Assembly (NCBI RefSeq): GCF_003602235.1
Contig: NZ_QZVS01000097.1
Span: 186,001 to 250,000, forward strand
Source of the DNA: Cryobacterium melibiosiphilum
Lineage (GTDB): Bacteria; Actinomycetota; Actinomycetes; Actinomycetales; Microbacteriaceae
Length of the DNA: 64,000 bases
Direction: 5' to 3'
Shown here: positions 46,013 to 54,402 of the stretch, piece by piece
Layout of the letters: every line of letters starts with the position of its first letter
Numbering within the stretch: position 1 is the stretch's first letter
The notes under the pieces: model-generated
Told to the model about the DNA's origin: nothing
The model's input: the letters and a program-made list of their open reading frames with translations, nothing else
The model's database searches: none
Position numbers and translations under genes: made by a program

Positions 46013-47875
46013 CTATTTCCTCACCGCATAATAATCGTCGACCTGCACCGATCCCCCGACGGGAACGTTGAGCCCCCCGGCGGCGTGGACGGCCGGGTTG
46101 GCCAGCGCCATCACGCCATAGCGATCAGCGTTATGCACCGTGGCCGGGTCCATGATCGGCGCCGTTTCCTCACTTTCAAGCTTGTGCCCAGGCTGGAGCA
46201 GCGTCGTCCAGTTCGTCGTATCCGGGTTGGGTTTGCCGTCGGAGCTGGGGATGAGGTCCTCGTCGGCTTCGAGGGAGAACACGTCGATGTGGGACGGAAT
46301 GGCCATGTCCCCGATTGGCGATCCGGCGGTGTTGACTCCGACTATGTTGTACCCGTTGCTCGTGTTCTGTGCGATCGCTCCGGCCGTGATGCCGCCGAGG
46401 CTGAAGCCGTCGAGGGTCACCGGCAGACCTCCGGCGCCCGTCGTGATGCCCGCTGTGTCCATCGCCGCATAGACCGCCTGTGCCATGGCTGTTTGATCGC
46501 CGTAGGTGAGGGCATAGAGGTCACTCGTCAAGTCGTTCGGAACGGTGCCAGCCACCGGAGCGAATGTCGCCGTGCTGGTGCTCTGAACCGTATAGCCGGT
46601 CGGCACGCCCTGCGCGTCGAGCAGGGTGAATACCCGTATCACGCCCATGTCTTCGCCGCCGATTTGGTCGATCTGGGCCAGGCTGGCCATCATCGACGCG
46701 GTATCCGTGGGAATGATCCTGCCGGACCCATCGTGGGCGAACGGCGGCGCACCCTGGCCGTAGATGTCCGTGCGGCTGTCCTTCTGGCTCTCTTCGCCGC
46801 GCAGAAGGATCGTCTCGAGACTGATCGGAACATCGTCTCCGGTGACCAGGTGCGCTTGCCCGTCGTGAAAGAGCCCGAGGGTGCGACCGTCGCGAATGAT
46901 CATGGTCAGGATGTCGTCGAAGTACGGGCCCGTGGCGCCGAGGGCACCCTGCACGTTCGTGGCCATGTTGGCCCAGACGTCGTCGAGCGAGAAGTTGCGC
47001 GGAAACGCCGCTCCAACCCGTGCTCCGAGCAGCGTCAGGCCGCCCGGAAGCGCCAGCGTGGCGAGCATCCGGGGATCGGCGGCATAGTCCCCGACCGTCT
47101 CCCGTACCGCTCCCAGCAGCGCGTCGGCTCCTTCCTGCGTAGACGCCAGAATCCCCGATCCCACGGCGACGGCCGCACCCACGCCCAGAACGGTCATCAT
47201 GCGGTCTATTGCGGCGTGCTCTTCGAGCAGGGCGACGCCGGTCTTGGCGCCCCCGGCGATCACCGTTCCCCACCAGCCGAAGGCGCCCTGAACGTGGGCT
47301 CCCAGCACACCCGCGGAGCCGCTCAGGTACGCGCCGCCGAAACCGGCACCGGCTGCGAGGGCCGCAGCCGACGCGCTCAGCGTGCCGTCGGCGAGCTCAT
47401 AGGTCCTGACGACGGATGCTGTCACGTGCGCGAGTCCCGTTGAGACGACGAGATCGACACTGAGGCGAGTGACCGCCCCGAGCACGGCCGCTTCGGCATT
47501 GATCCCCGTCACCGGCGACAGAATGAGCGAATCCGTGATGTCTGGATCGGTCACCAGCCGAACGACCGAGGCAATCACCGGCACGAGGAATGTGTTGAGT
47601 GACGAAATCGATGTGGTCATGGCCTCGACGTCGGAGAACGTCACGGCCAGGCTGGCGCTGCCGGTCGACACGGCGGCGCCGACGTTGACGACACCCTGCG
47701 CCGTCTGCGTCAGCATGCCCAGAGCCGAGTCTTCGCTGGCCGCGTCGAGGTTCTCGATGTACCGGTCTTCCGCGGCTGCGACGTCGGCCTCTGCCTCGGC
47801 ATGGGCAACCGCCGATGGATTGAAGGGGTTGGTGGGCAGGTCGGGCATGCCGGGGGCCGGCTCAACGGGCGGCAT
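46013..47875 (-). CDS. Large alpha/beta-hydrolase-like protein (T7SS effector candidate)
   Basis: 620 residues without a signal peptide. The N-terminal half is long, Ala/Gly/Val-rich and partly hydrophobic (about residues 60-300, several glycine-zipper-like stretches). The C-terminal half carries a lipase-type nucleophile elbow, LDGFSLGGITAG near residue 488, preceded by the strand LPVT; D-V-F-S-L-E-A-D-E-D and HNAD further on could supply acid and His. It lies between an EspG-like candidate (14-base overlap) and a lipoprotein gene. Hydrophobic N-terminal segments suggest membrane insertion of a secreted lipase, but this is inference. Confidence 0.7.
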   Translation of the reverse strand: MPPVEPAPGMPDLPTNPFNPSAVAHAEAEADVAAAEDRYIENLDAASEDSALGMLTQTAQGVVNVGAAVSTGSASLAVTFSDVEAMTTSISSLNTFLVPVIASVVRLVTDPDITDSLILSPVTGINAEAAVLGAVTRLSVDLVVSTGLAHVTASVVRTYELADGTLSASAAALAAGAGFGGAYLSGSAGVLGAHVQGAFGWWGTVIAGGAKTGVALLEEHAAIDRMMTVLGVGAAVAVGSGILASTQEGADALLGAVRETVGDYAADPRMLATLALPGGLTLLGARVGAAFPRNFSLDDVWANMATNVQGALGATGPYFDDILTMIIRDGRTLGLFHDGQAHLVTGDDVPISLETILLRGEESQKDSRTDIYGQGAPPFAHDGSGRIIPTDTASMMASLAQIDQIGGEDMGVIRVFTLLDAQGVPTGYTVQSTSTATFAPVAGTVPNDLTSDLYALTYGDQTAMAQAVYAAMDTAGITTGAGGLPVTLDGFSLGGITAGAIAQNTSNGYNIVGVNTAGSPIGDMAIPSHIDVFSLEADEDLIPSSDGKPNPDTTNWTTLLQPGHKLESEETAPIMDPATVHNADRYGVMALANPAVHAAGGLNVPVGGSVQVDDYYAVRK

Positions 47876-48770
47876 AGGTATCCCTTACGAGTGTGGCCAC
47901 GATGCCGAGCAGGTCGACGCGGATGTCCTCACGCCGCGCGCGGGTGAGGCGCACCGTGCCGCCGTCGACCACGTCCGTCGCCGAGATATCAGCCGCCGCA
48001 CCCGAAACCGAGAGGCGCACGGTGATCCACCCGCGCGGCCCCAGAAACCAGTCGTGGCTGTACACGCATCCGGTGGCCGTGAAGGCCTTCACCCGAAATC
48101 CCGTGTCCAGCGAACCGGACAGGTCCTCGAGCAGCTGCCGCGCCGGTCGCTCCACGTGCAGTTCGGTCGCCAGCGCGTCGATCACCGACCGGTCGTGCGC
48201 TCTCATCGCCGCGATGAGCGCCCGCGATTCGACGAGGCCGATCGCGACCGAGGGTACGGGTGACGGGGCAGCGGATGCCTCGGCGGCGGGGTTCGCGACG
48301 GCACCCGGCACCAGCTCACCCGGCACCAGCTCACACAGTGACGTCCACAACCGGTCCACGGGCGTGAGGGCCACGACGGCGCGCGCGGCGGCATCCGTCG
48401 CCGAAAGACGCGGGGTGATGACGGTGAGGCCGGAGCAGGCACCTCGCGTGACCGTGCTCGCATGGTCGGTGCGCTCGGCCGGAGTGAAGGCGCTCACCTG
48501 AAAGACAAAGTCGCCGGCCATTTGCAGGGCCAGCGGCACGCGCAGCGCCGGCATCACCGCGTCGGTCCAGTCCGGCTCAGCCAGTGTGGCGGCAGCAGTG
48601 ACCAGGCCCGCGGCCCGCAACCTGTCAAGAGCCTGCCCGCTAGCGGCGGCCGCCGCTGTCTCGGTGGCGGCCGGTGGCAGAAAATCGGGCAGCAGCAGCC
48701 CGGGAATGTGATCGCGAATCAGCCTCAGTTCGGCCACCGTCAGGTCGACGCGGGAGTCGTCGTCGCTCAT
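47862..48770 (-). CDS. T7SS-locus protein, possibly EspG-like
   Basis: 302 residues, cytoplasmic, no signal or membrane segment. The N-terminal pattern LTVAELRLIRDHIPG followed by LDRLRAAGLV recalls EspG-type T7SS chaperones, which bind secreted substrates in the cytoplasm; the similarity is only by eye. ATG 48770 shares a base with the stop of the upstream WXG-like gene (TGATG). Its position between the WXG-like gene and the large hydrolase fits a chaperone role. Confidence 0.55.
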   Translation of the reverse strand: MSDDDSRVDLTVAELRLIRDHIPGLLLPDFLPPAATETAAAAASGQALDRLRAAGLVTAAATLAEPDWTDAVMPALRVPLALQMAGDFVFQVSAFTPAERTDHASTVTRGACSGLTVITPRLSATDAAARAVVALTPVDRLWTSLCELVPGELVPGAVANPAAEASAAPSPVPSVAIGLVESRALIAAMRAHDRSVIDALATELHVERPARQLLEDLSGSLDTGFRVKAFTATGCVYSHDWFLGPRGWITVRLSVSGAAADISATDVVDGGTVRLTRARREDIRVDLLGIVATLVRDTYAAR

Positions 48771-49336
48771 CACACCCAGCCTCTCGCCGCGTAGGTCGAC
48801 CGCACGTCGAGCCACTCGCGCCGTTCGCCCACCGGCAGAACGGGGATCGTGGTGATGACTTCGTGGGCGTGGTCGACGGCCGCGGCCGTGACCTGCACGC
48901 CGGCGACGGTGAAGACAGCGATGCGCACCATTCCGGTCTGCAGGTTTGCCGCGGTGTCGACCATGACGCGCATGAAACGTGTCACGGCGGCATCGGCGAC
49001 GTCCTGCACGGTTTCAACGGCGGTCGCCGCGACGGTCTGGGCCTCTCGCCATCGGTCTTCCACCCAGAGCTGGGCGTCCCTGATCGCCTGCTTCACATCG
49101 TCGACGGAGTGCGCGTGGGCCTCCAGGGCCGTCGCCGCGTCGTCGAGCGCCTGGGCCTGGCCGCCGAGGCTCGTCGCGACCTCCGTGATGCGCTCTCGCA
49201 GCGCATCGCCCGCCTTCGAATTCCACCCCATTGCGCCGCTCTGTTGCAGCAGGGACGATGCGCGCGCCCGCAGCTCCGTGGCATCCGCGCGCACGGCCGC
49301 AGCCCGTACGCGTACCTGATTCATGTCGCCATACAT
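48770..49336 (-). CDS. WXG100-like protein with W-N-S turn
   Basis: 188 residues. The N-terminal 90 residues make a helical hairpin with the turn GAMGWNSKAGDALRERI (W-x-S in place of W-x-G). A second helical part of about 90 residues (AAVTRFMRVMVDTAANL) makes it longer than a normal WXG100. ATG 49336 has GGGGG six bases upstream; that run is part of the shared promoter-like motif. First gene of a six-gene coupled unit that ends with the LysM protein. Probably a T7SS substrate or substrate partner. Confidence 0.75.
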   Translation of the reverse strand: MYGDMNQVRVRAAAVRADATELRARASSLLQQSGAMGWNSKAGDALRERITEVATSLGGQAQALDDAATALEAHAHSVDDVKQAIRDAQLWVEDRWREAQTVAATAVETVQDVADAAVTRFMRVMVDTAANLQTGMVRIAVFTVAGVQVTAAAVDHAHEVITTIPVLPVGERREWLDVRSTYAARGWV

Positions 49337-49337
49337 T

Positions 49338-49363
49338 GTCTACCCCCAGATGGGCCCAGCCTA
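49338..49363 (-). promoter_or_regulatory. Shared T7SS-locus promoter-like motif, copy 2
   Basis: Minus strand TAGGCT (49358-49363), GGGCCC, four bases, GGGGGTAGAC. The ATG of the WXG-like gene lies one base after the motif, so the G run also works as the ribosome site. An ATGACC -35-like box lies 17 bases upstream. Confidence 0.65.
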
Positions 49364-49424
49364 GCCGGTTGATTCCGGTCGGTCATTCGGTACGTTTCCC
49401 TCGAGAGGTGTTGCTCAGAAGGTG

Positions 49425-49850
49425 TCACTCGGTGATGAGCTGGGCAGACGCCTGCCCGCCGCCGGGTAACGAGGTGATGCCGATCAGGCTGACGAACTTC
49501 GTCGCGTATTCCGTCGCCACCGCGACGTTCACGATCTCGCCGTCAAAAGTCACGGTGCCGGTCATGCCCGCCGCGTCGACATAGGCCAGGGCGGCGGCCT
49601 GCGCCGCATCCCGGTTCAGCGCCAGAGCGCCGCTCAGCACGGTCTCCCCGCTGACCGAATTCGTCGCCGCGCGCGCAGCGGATGCCGCCACCTGCCCGGC
49701 GCGTTCGTTCGCCTGGATCTTGCCCGCACCGTCGACGACGAGTCCGATGACGACCACGAGGGTGAGCACGATCATCACGAACGCAATCGACGCCGACCCG
49801 CGCTCACTCTCGTTCCCCCTGTACAGCCGGTTGTTCCAGAATCGCTTCAC
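49425..49850 (-). CDS. TadG/TadE-like pilus pseudopilin
   Basis: 141 residues. Short basic leader, then ERGSASIAFVMIVLTLVVVIG, a type IV-like prepilin segment cut after Gly. The usual Glu at position +5 is Ala here. Hydrophobic helix at about residues 22-42, then a small extracellular domain. Last gene of the Tad operon, seven bases after the TadE gene. Confidence 0.75.
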   Translation of the reverse strand: MKRFWNNRLYRGNESERGSASIAFVMIVLTLVVVIGLVVDGAGKIQANERAGQVAASAARAATNSVSGETVLSGALALNRDAAQAAALAYVDAAGMTGTVTFDGEIVNVAVATEYATKFVSLIGITSLPGGGQASAQLITE

Positions 49851-49857
49851 AGCTCGA

Positions 49858-50322
49858 TCACCGTTCCCGGTAGGCGTCGACCGGCGAGGTCGCCGTCGTC
49901 GTCATTGTCTTGGTGCCCGGAAGGCCCGGCAGTGCGATGTCCGTCAGGTCCAGGGTGCAGCTGAGTGTCGCCGAGACCAGGCCGACCTCGCCGAGCGGCA
50001 CGCTCAGGCCGGAGTCGTCGATGACGACCGTGAACGACGCGCAGCTCAGCCCCGCCTGCGCGATCGACGTCTGCGCGGCCTGGGTCGCATTGAGCTGCGC
50101 AGCGGATGCCGTGCGCGACAACGACGCGTCCCTCGCCGCGGCCGCCGCGGCGCTCTCGACCGAGTTACCCGCCAGCGCGAGCCGCGCTCCCGCGACGAGC
50201 AGCAGAATGACCAGCACCAGCGCGGGCGCGATGAGCACGAGCTCCACACTCATGGAGCCCTGCTCGTGCCGCAGCACCTGTCGGAGGCCGCGGCGCAGCA
50301 TCCGCCGCCTGGTCGGAGGCAC
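49858..50322 (-). CDS. TadE-family pseudopilin (second copy)
   Basis: 154 residues. Basic leader and prepilin-like segment EQGSMSVELVLIAPALVLVI with Gly before the cut and Glu at +5. Ala-rich helix follows, then a beta region with two cysteines (GLSCASFTV, TLSCTLDL), likely a disulfide outside the cell. Gap of three bases to the upstream gene. Confidence 0.8.
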   Translation of the reverse strand: MPPTRRRMLRRGLRQVLRHEQGSMSVELVLIAPALVLVILLLVAGARLALAGNSVESAAAAAARDASLSRTASAAQLNATQAAQTSIAQAGLSCASFTVVIDDSGLSVPLGEVGLVSATLSCTLDLTDIALPGLPGTKTMTTTATSPVDAYRER

Positions 50323-50325
50323 GGG

Positions 50326-51294
50326 TTACCGCGCCGATCCGACGTTGACCGACTGGAGTTCGTTGATGTCGACCGTCGTCGAACTCTCGGTCGTGAGCGG
50401 AATCACGCCCGACTGGCCGCCACCGCTCCACGTCACGCTCCACTGGCTCGTCGCCGTGACCGTGTATTCGCCGCCGGGCTGGGCGTTCGACGTGCGCGCG
50501 TAGCGATGCCCGCAGGTCGGCGAATCAACGGCGCCGTACGCCACGACGAACGGCGTGCCGACGCCGGCGCAGGCGACCGTGGTGCCGTCGCCCATATTCC
50601 AGAGGATCGACGTGACCTGGGCGGTCGCGGTAACGCTGAATCCACCCAGCGGCGTCACCTGCTCGAGGGGTCCAAAAGTATCCTCGGTCGGCGATTCCAC
50701 CCACATCCAGATCGGCACGCCGACGTAGCTGCGGGAGTCCACGATGTCGGGGTCAGGTGCGAAGCCGATGTCGATGGCGTGCAACTCGAAGGAGTTCGCC
50801 ATCGCCTGGCCCGCCTGGCCCGCGGTCAGTGTTTCGATTCCCGGCGGCGGGTTTTCCAGCCAGCGTGAAATCGCACCGGACGCACAGGGGCTCACGTCGC
50901 AGATAACCTCCGCATAGTCCCCTCCGGAGAGCGTGCACATGTACCAGCCACCTTCGCCGGCGCCTTCGGGAGGCAGCTTGGGCCCGATGAAAGCGCCCAT
51001 GTAACATTGCCAGTAATTGCTCCAGTAGGCGACCCCGCTCGAGCAATCCACGACGTAGTAATCGCCGTCGGCGCGCTGATCCAGGCACTCCGGCGGGGAC
51101 GGTGTCAGTCCGGTGCTGGGATTCATGGGGGGATCTACGGGAGCGGCCAGGCCCGTACCCGAGGTGTCACACTGCTTCACCGACAAGCCCCCGCCCGTGC
51201 ACACAACGTAGGCCTCGGCGGACACCGGGGAGACCCCCACCAGCAGGCTTACGCCGAGGATCACCGCAACGAGTCGAGCAACCATCTTCAGCAC
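50326..51294 (-). CDS. Secreted Cys-rich protein of the Tad operon
   Basis: 322 residues with a Sec signal peptide (MLKMVARLVAVILGVSLLVG, cut near AEA). The mature N-terminal half has about ten cysteines (CTGGGLSVKQC, YWQCYMG, WYMC, CDVSPC) and the second half is a PKD-like beta sandwich (ILWNMGDGTTVACAG, CGHRYART). Overlaps the upstream lipoprotein stop by seven bases. Possibly a minor pilus or surface component; no family recognised for the N-terminal half. Confidence 0.7.
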   Translation of the reverse strand: MLKMVARLVAVILGVSLLVGVSPVSAEAYVVCTGGGLSVKQCDTSGTGLAAPVDPPMNPSTGLTPSPPECLDQRADGDYYVVDCSSGVAYWSNYWQCYMGAFIGPKLPPEGAGEGGWYMCTLSGGDYAEVICDVSPCASGAISRWLENPPPGIETLTAGQAGQAMANSFELHAIDIGFAPDPDIVDSRSYVGVPIWMWVESPTEDTFGPLEQVTPLGGFSVTATAQVTSILWNMGDGTTVACAGVGTPFVVAYGAVDSPTCGHRYARTSNAQPGGEYTVTATSQWSVTWSGGGQSGVIPLTTESSTTVDINELQSVNVGSAR

Positions 51295-51917
51295 GGCTCA
51301 ACCACGTCCGGGTCGATGAAGTCCTTCACCATCCAACGTTGTTCGCTCTCGAGATATACCAGGACCATCCTGATCAAGCCGCTCCTGATCGGTTGCATCT
51401 GCACCACCGATCCGTCCGCATGGGTGAAGTTCGACCCCGACGTGTCGAAACAGCCCACGAGGGTGGCCGCGCTGAAGGGAAGAGAGGTCTCGCCCAGGGA
51501 ATATTCACCGACAGTGGATTCGGGGAGGACCTGGTAGCTGCTGGCACCGGTGGCGACCAACCCATCACTGGCCTGGCGCTCCGAAAGCTCGTGCACATGC
51601 CGTGCGGCCTGCTCGATGGCCACGTCATCGATGGCACTGCTGTCTGCCGGGTTCTCGACCTCGATCTCGGCCCACACGCGCAGGTATTCCTGGGCTGCCG
51701 CCGTGCTGTTCGTCATGGCGTCCTCGTAGCTCGTCGGCGGCGCGCTCTCCCCCGTCGCGAGGGCCTCGGGCGTTGGCGTAACGGATGCCTCGGGGCTCGC
51801 GGTCGGCGCCGACTCGCCCGCGGTGCACGCCGTCACTCCCAACAGGCCCACCGAGAAGAGGCCGATGAGCGCGAGCCTGCGGCTGGCCCTGGGCGATCTC
51901 GAGGTATACGTGGTCAT
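51288..51917 (-). CDS. Lipoprotein of the Tad operon
   Basis: 209 residues, signal peptide with lipobox GVTAC (Cys 31), Ser/Pro/Thr-rich linker, then a compact domain with VGCFDTSGSNFTHADG and a final Cys. Resembles the NTF2-like lipoproteins common in actinobacterial Tad loci only in layout. Translationally coupled to the next gene. Function unknown. Confidence 0.7.
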   Translation of the reverse strand: MTTYTSRSPRASRRLALIGLFSVGLLGVTACTAGESAPTASPEASVTPTPEALATGESAPPTSYEDAMTNSTAAAQEYLRVWAEIEVENPADSSAIDDVAIEQAARHVHELSERQASDGLVATGASSYQVLPESTVGEYSLGETSLPFSAATLVGCFDTSGSNFTHADGSVVQMQPIRSGLIRMVLVYLESEQRWMVKDFIDPDVVEPC

Positions 51918-51957
51918 GCGGTCTCCTTCAATTGCGTGCTGTTGGCCCTGGGTGCGA

Positions 51958-52374
51958 TCATCCGATCCACCGTTCGACCGGTCCGGTCACCGACCGTTCG
52001 ACGGCGGTGTTCCAGCCGGGCACCAGAGTCGGCGCGTTTCCGGTCACCGTCACGGATACCTCGGTGGGGGTGCGGCCCACCGTCACGACCGCGCCGCTCA
52101 GCACCATTCCGGATCCGGTCGCCGTCGCGTTGCCCGCGGCGATGCCGTCGTCGGGCGTCGCCTCGAACAGTCTCGCCGCGTTGTACGCGCTCGACGCCGC
52201 TGCCTGGGCGATGTTGCCGGCGTGCACCCACACCGCCCCCTGAATGATCACGAAGAAGATGCCGAACAGCACCGGCAGAATCAGCAGGGCCTCGATCGTC
52301 TGCGAGCCGCGCTCGGCCCCAGACCCACGGCGTGGTGCCGTGGTCCTGCGGATGCCGCGGGCTCGCTGCGTCAC
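51958..52374 (-). CDS. TadE-family pseudopilin (first copy)
   Basis: 138 residues. Basic leader, then ERGSQTIEALLILPVLFGIFF with Glu at +5 after the Gly cut site. Short extracellular beta domain. Seven bases after the Flp-like pilin gene. Standard minor pilin of Tad systems. Confidence 0.83.
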   Translation of the reverse strand: MTQRARGIRRTTAPRRGSGAERGSQTIEALLILPVLFGIFFVIIQGAVWVHAGNIAQAAASSAYNAARLFEATPDDGIAAGNATATGSGMVLSGAVVTVGRTPTEVSVTVTGNAPTLVPGWNTAVERSVTGPVERWIG

Positions 52375-52381
52375 GGTGAGC

Positions 52382-52576
52382 TTACGTTCCGGGCAGCAGG
52401 GCGACCTGCCCGTCCACGAAGGTCGTGACGGCAGCGATCACGATGCCGGCGATCACGAGGATGCCCACGACGAGAAAGATCCACTCGACCGTCTGCAGGC
52501 CGGCCTCACTCTGCTCGCGCAGCAGGCGGATGCGGCGACCCAGTCCCGTACGAAACTTTCGGCTCAGTGTGCTCAT
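52382..52576 (-). CDS. Flp-type major pilin
   Basis: 64 residues. Leader SEAG then LQTVEWIFLVVGILVIAGI, with Glu at +5 and a hydrophobic helix, the layout of Flp/Tad major prepilins. It needs a TadV-type prepilin peptidase, which is not in this window. Located between tadC and tadE, as in other actinobacterial Tad operons. Confidence 0.82.
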   Translation of the reverse strand: MSTLSRKFRTGLGRRIRLLREQSEAGLQTVEWIFLVVGILVIAGIVIAAVTTFVDGQVALLPGT

Positions 52577-52622
52577 GTTCTGCTCCTATATATAGGGGTG
52601 TAGTGACGGAAAAATCTGGGTG

Positions 52623-53501
52623 CTACGACGCCAACAGGTTCATCACGAGCGGCGTAAGGATCAGCCCCACGAAGACCATGGCCAGCATCGTCATCGGGAT
52701 GGTCATCCGCTCGCTGATCTCGTTGGCCCGGGTGTGCTCGTTGTTGAGCAGCTGCACGCGCAGTGACTTGCCGCGGGCCCGGAGGGTTTCATAGACGGAT
52801 GCGCCCTCCTCGCCGGACAGCCGCACAATCTTGGCGACATCCGCCAGTTCGGGCACGCCGATCTCCTCCGAGAAGGTCGTGAGCGCGTCCCACGGCGGGG
52901 TGCCCGCATATTGGGCCCGGGTGAGTTCCTGCCGAATGCGCACGAACACCCAGGATTTGCCGACCTGGGCCGCCGAGAGCAGGGCGTGGCCGGCGGGGGC
53001 GCCGCGGCGCCGTTCGGCCGCGACGAGTTCGAGATAAACGGCCACCGCCCGAGAAAACTCCTCCCGGGCCCGCGCCGCTTTGGCCTTCAGGTCCTGGTCG
53101 GGCCCGAACCAGAGCAGTGCCGCGAGGGGAATGCCGAGCAGCGCCGGCAGGTAGAACGGCAGCACGCCGATGAGTTGCAAGAACAGCCCGAACAGGCTCG
53201 GCATGACCAGGCCGAACGCGGCGAGCAGGGCTTTATCGGAGAGGTATTTGTTGACCGGAACCCCGACCAGGGCGAGGTTCGTGGTCGGGATCGTGAACCC
53301 GGGCAGGTCGGGCAAGCGTTTGTGCACCCAGGTGCCCACGCGCACCTCGAACGAGGCATCGCGGCCGAGCCCCGCGACCGAGGTCGTGCCGAGGCGTTCG
53401 ATGGCGGCCGCCAGCTGAGGCTGTTTCGGCATCAGCTGCGAGATGACCAAGGCGACGCCGAGGCCGGCCAGGATTCCGGGGATGAGCGCGAGCTGCCACA
53501 T
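52623..53501 (-). CDS. tadC: Tad pilus inner-membrane protein TadC
   Basis: 292 residues, type II secretion F-like fold with membrane helices at about residues 4-22, 90-130 and 268-290. Conserved EFSRAVAVYLELVAAERRRG and LSGEEGASVYETLRARGKSLR. One base separates it from tadB. Assembles the pilus with TadB and the TadA ATPase. Confidence 0.87.
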   Translation of the reverse strand: MWQLALIPGILAGLGVALVISQLMPKQPQLAAAIERLGTTSVAGLGRDASFEVRVGTWVHKRLPDLPGFTIPTTNLALVGVPVNKYLSDKALLAAFGLVMPSLFGLFLQLIGVLPFYLPALLGIPLAALLWFGPDQDLKAKAARAREEFSRAVAVYLELVAAERRRGAPAGHALLSAAQVGKSWVFVRIRQELTRAQYAGTPPWDALTTFSEEIGVPELADVAKIVRLSGEEGASVYETLRARGKSLRVQLLNNEHTRANEISERMTIPMTMLAMVFVGLILTPLVMNLLAS

Positions 53502-53502
53502 C

Positions 53503-54402
53503 TCAGGCCCCCTGCGTCACTCGAACGGCAGCCGGCGCGGCCTCGAGCGGGTTCTCGAGAATGCGTGGCGTCGGGGTGCCGACCGTGATGCGCTTGAGCC
53601 AGATCAGCAGCACCACGTAGAGGGTCAGCCAGACCGCGAGGGCGACCTGGCCGAGAAAGCTGCGGTACGGCGCCATGAACTCGCCCATGAACGGAATGAG
53701 CAGCAGCAGGGCGAGGGTCACCAGCGTGATGATGCGCACGCTCGTGCGGGGCTTGGCGCGGTCGGTTTCGATCTCGCGACGCACCCGCACCTCTTCGAAC
53801 ACGATCTGGGCGAGGTCGTCGAGGGCGTTGACCAGGCCCGGGCCGCGCTGCTTGTCCGCGAGCAGCAGGTGGGCCACCACGAGGTCGGCGGTCGGGTCCT
53901 TCAGATCGTCGGCGAAACCCTGCAGCGCCGCGGCCGTCGCCCAGCGCGCGTTGATGCGGGCCGTGAGCATTGCGACCTGCGGTTTGATCGCGCTGGGAGT
54001 GCTGCTGAGCGAGGCCGTGACGGCCTGTTCGAGGCCGGCGCCGGCCACAATCAGGCCCGACAGGCTGCGGGTCCAGGTCTCCAGCGCTTCAAGCCGGGCG
54101 ATGGTGTCGTTCTCGTTGCCCGTGCCGAGCAGCAGCGGCACACCGATGGCGGCGACGGGCACGGCGATGAGCATCACGAACCAGCCGGTGATCACCCAGA
54201 CGAGAATGCCGACGACGAGACCGGCGAGGGCCAACAGCTGCCGCTCTCGGCTGAACTGGCTGCGGTAGGCCACGAGGCGCAGCAGAACCACGCTGGGCAT
54301 CCGCTCACCGCGGGCACGTTCCTGGGGAAGAAAACCGAGCACGACGACGAGCAGCCCGAGCAGGGCCGCGATCGTGCAGACTGCCAGCAGGGTGGCACTC
54401 AT
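53503..54402 (-). CDS. tadB: Tad pilus inner-membrane protein TadB
   Basis: 299 residues. N-terminal helix, a pair of helices near 55-90, the T2SSF domain with LETWTRSLSGLIVAGAGLEQAV near 108, and C-terminal helices near 225-265. The start overlaps the tadA stop as ATGA (54399-54402). Confidence 0.88.
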   Translation of the reverse strand: MSATLLAVCTIAALLGLLVVVLGFLPQERARGERMPSVVLLRLVAYRSQFSRERQLLALAGLVVGILVWVITGWFVMLIAVPVAAIGVPLLLGTGNENDTIARLEALETWTRSLSGLIVAGAGLEQAVTASLSSTPSAIKPQVAMLTARINARWATAAALQGFADDLKDPTADLVVAHLLLADKQRGPGLVNALDDLAQIVFEEVRVRREIETDRAKPRTSVRIITLVTLALLLLIPFMGEFMAPYRSFLGQVALAVWLTLYVVLLIWLKRITVGTPTPRILENPLEAAPAAVRVTQGA

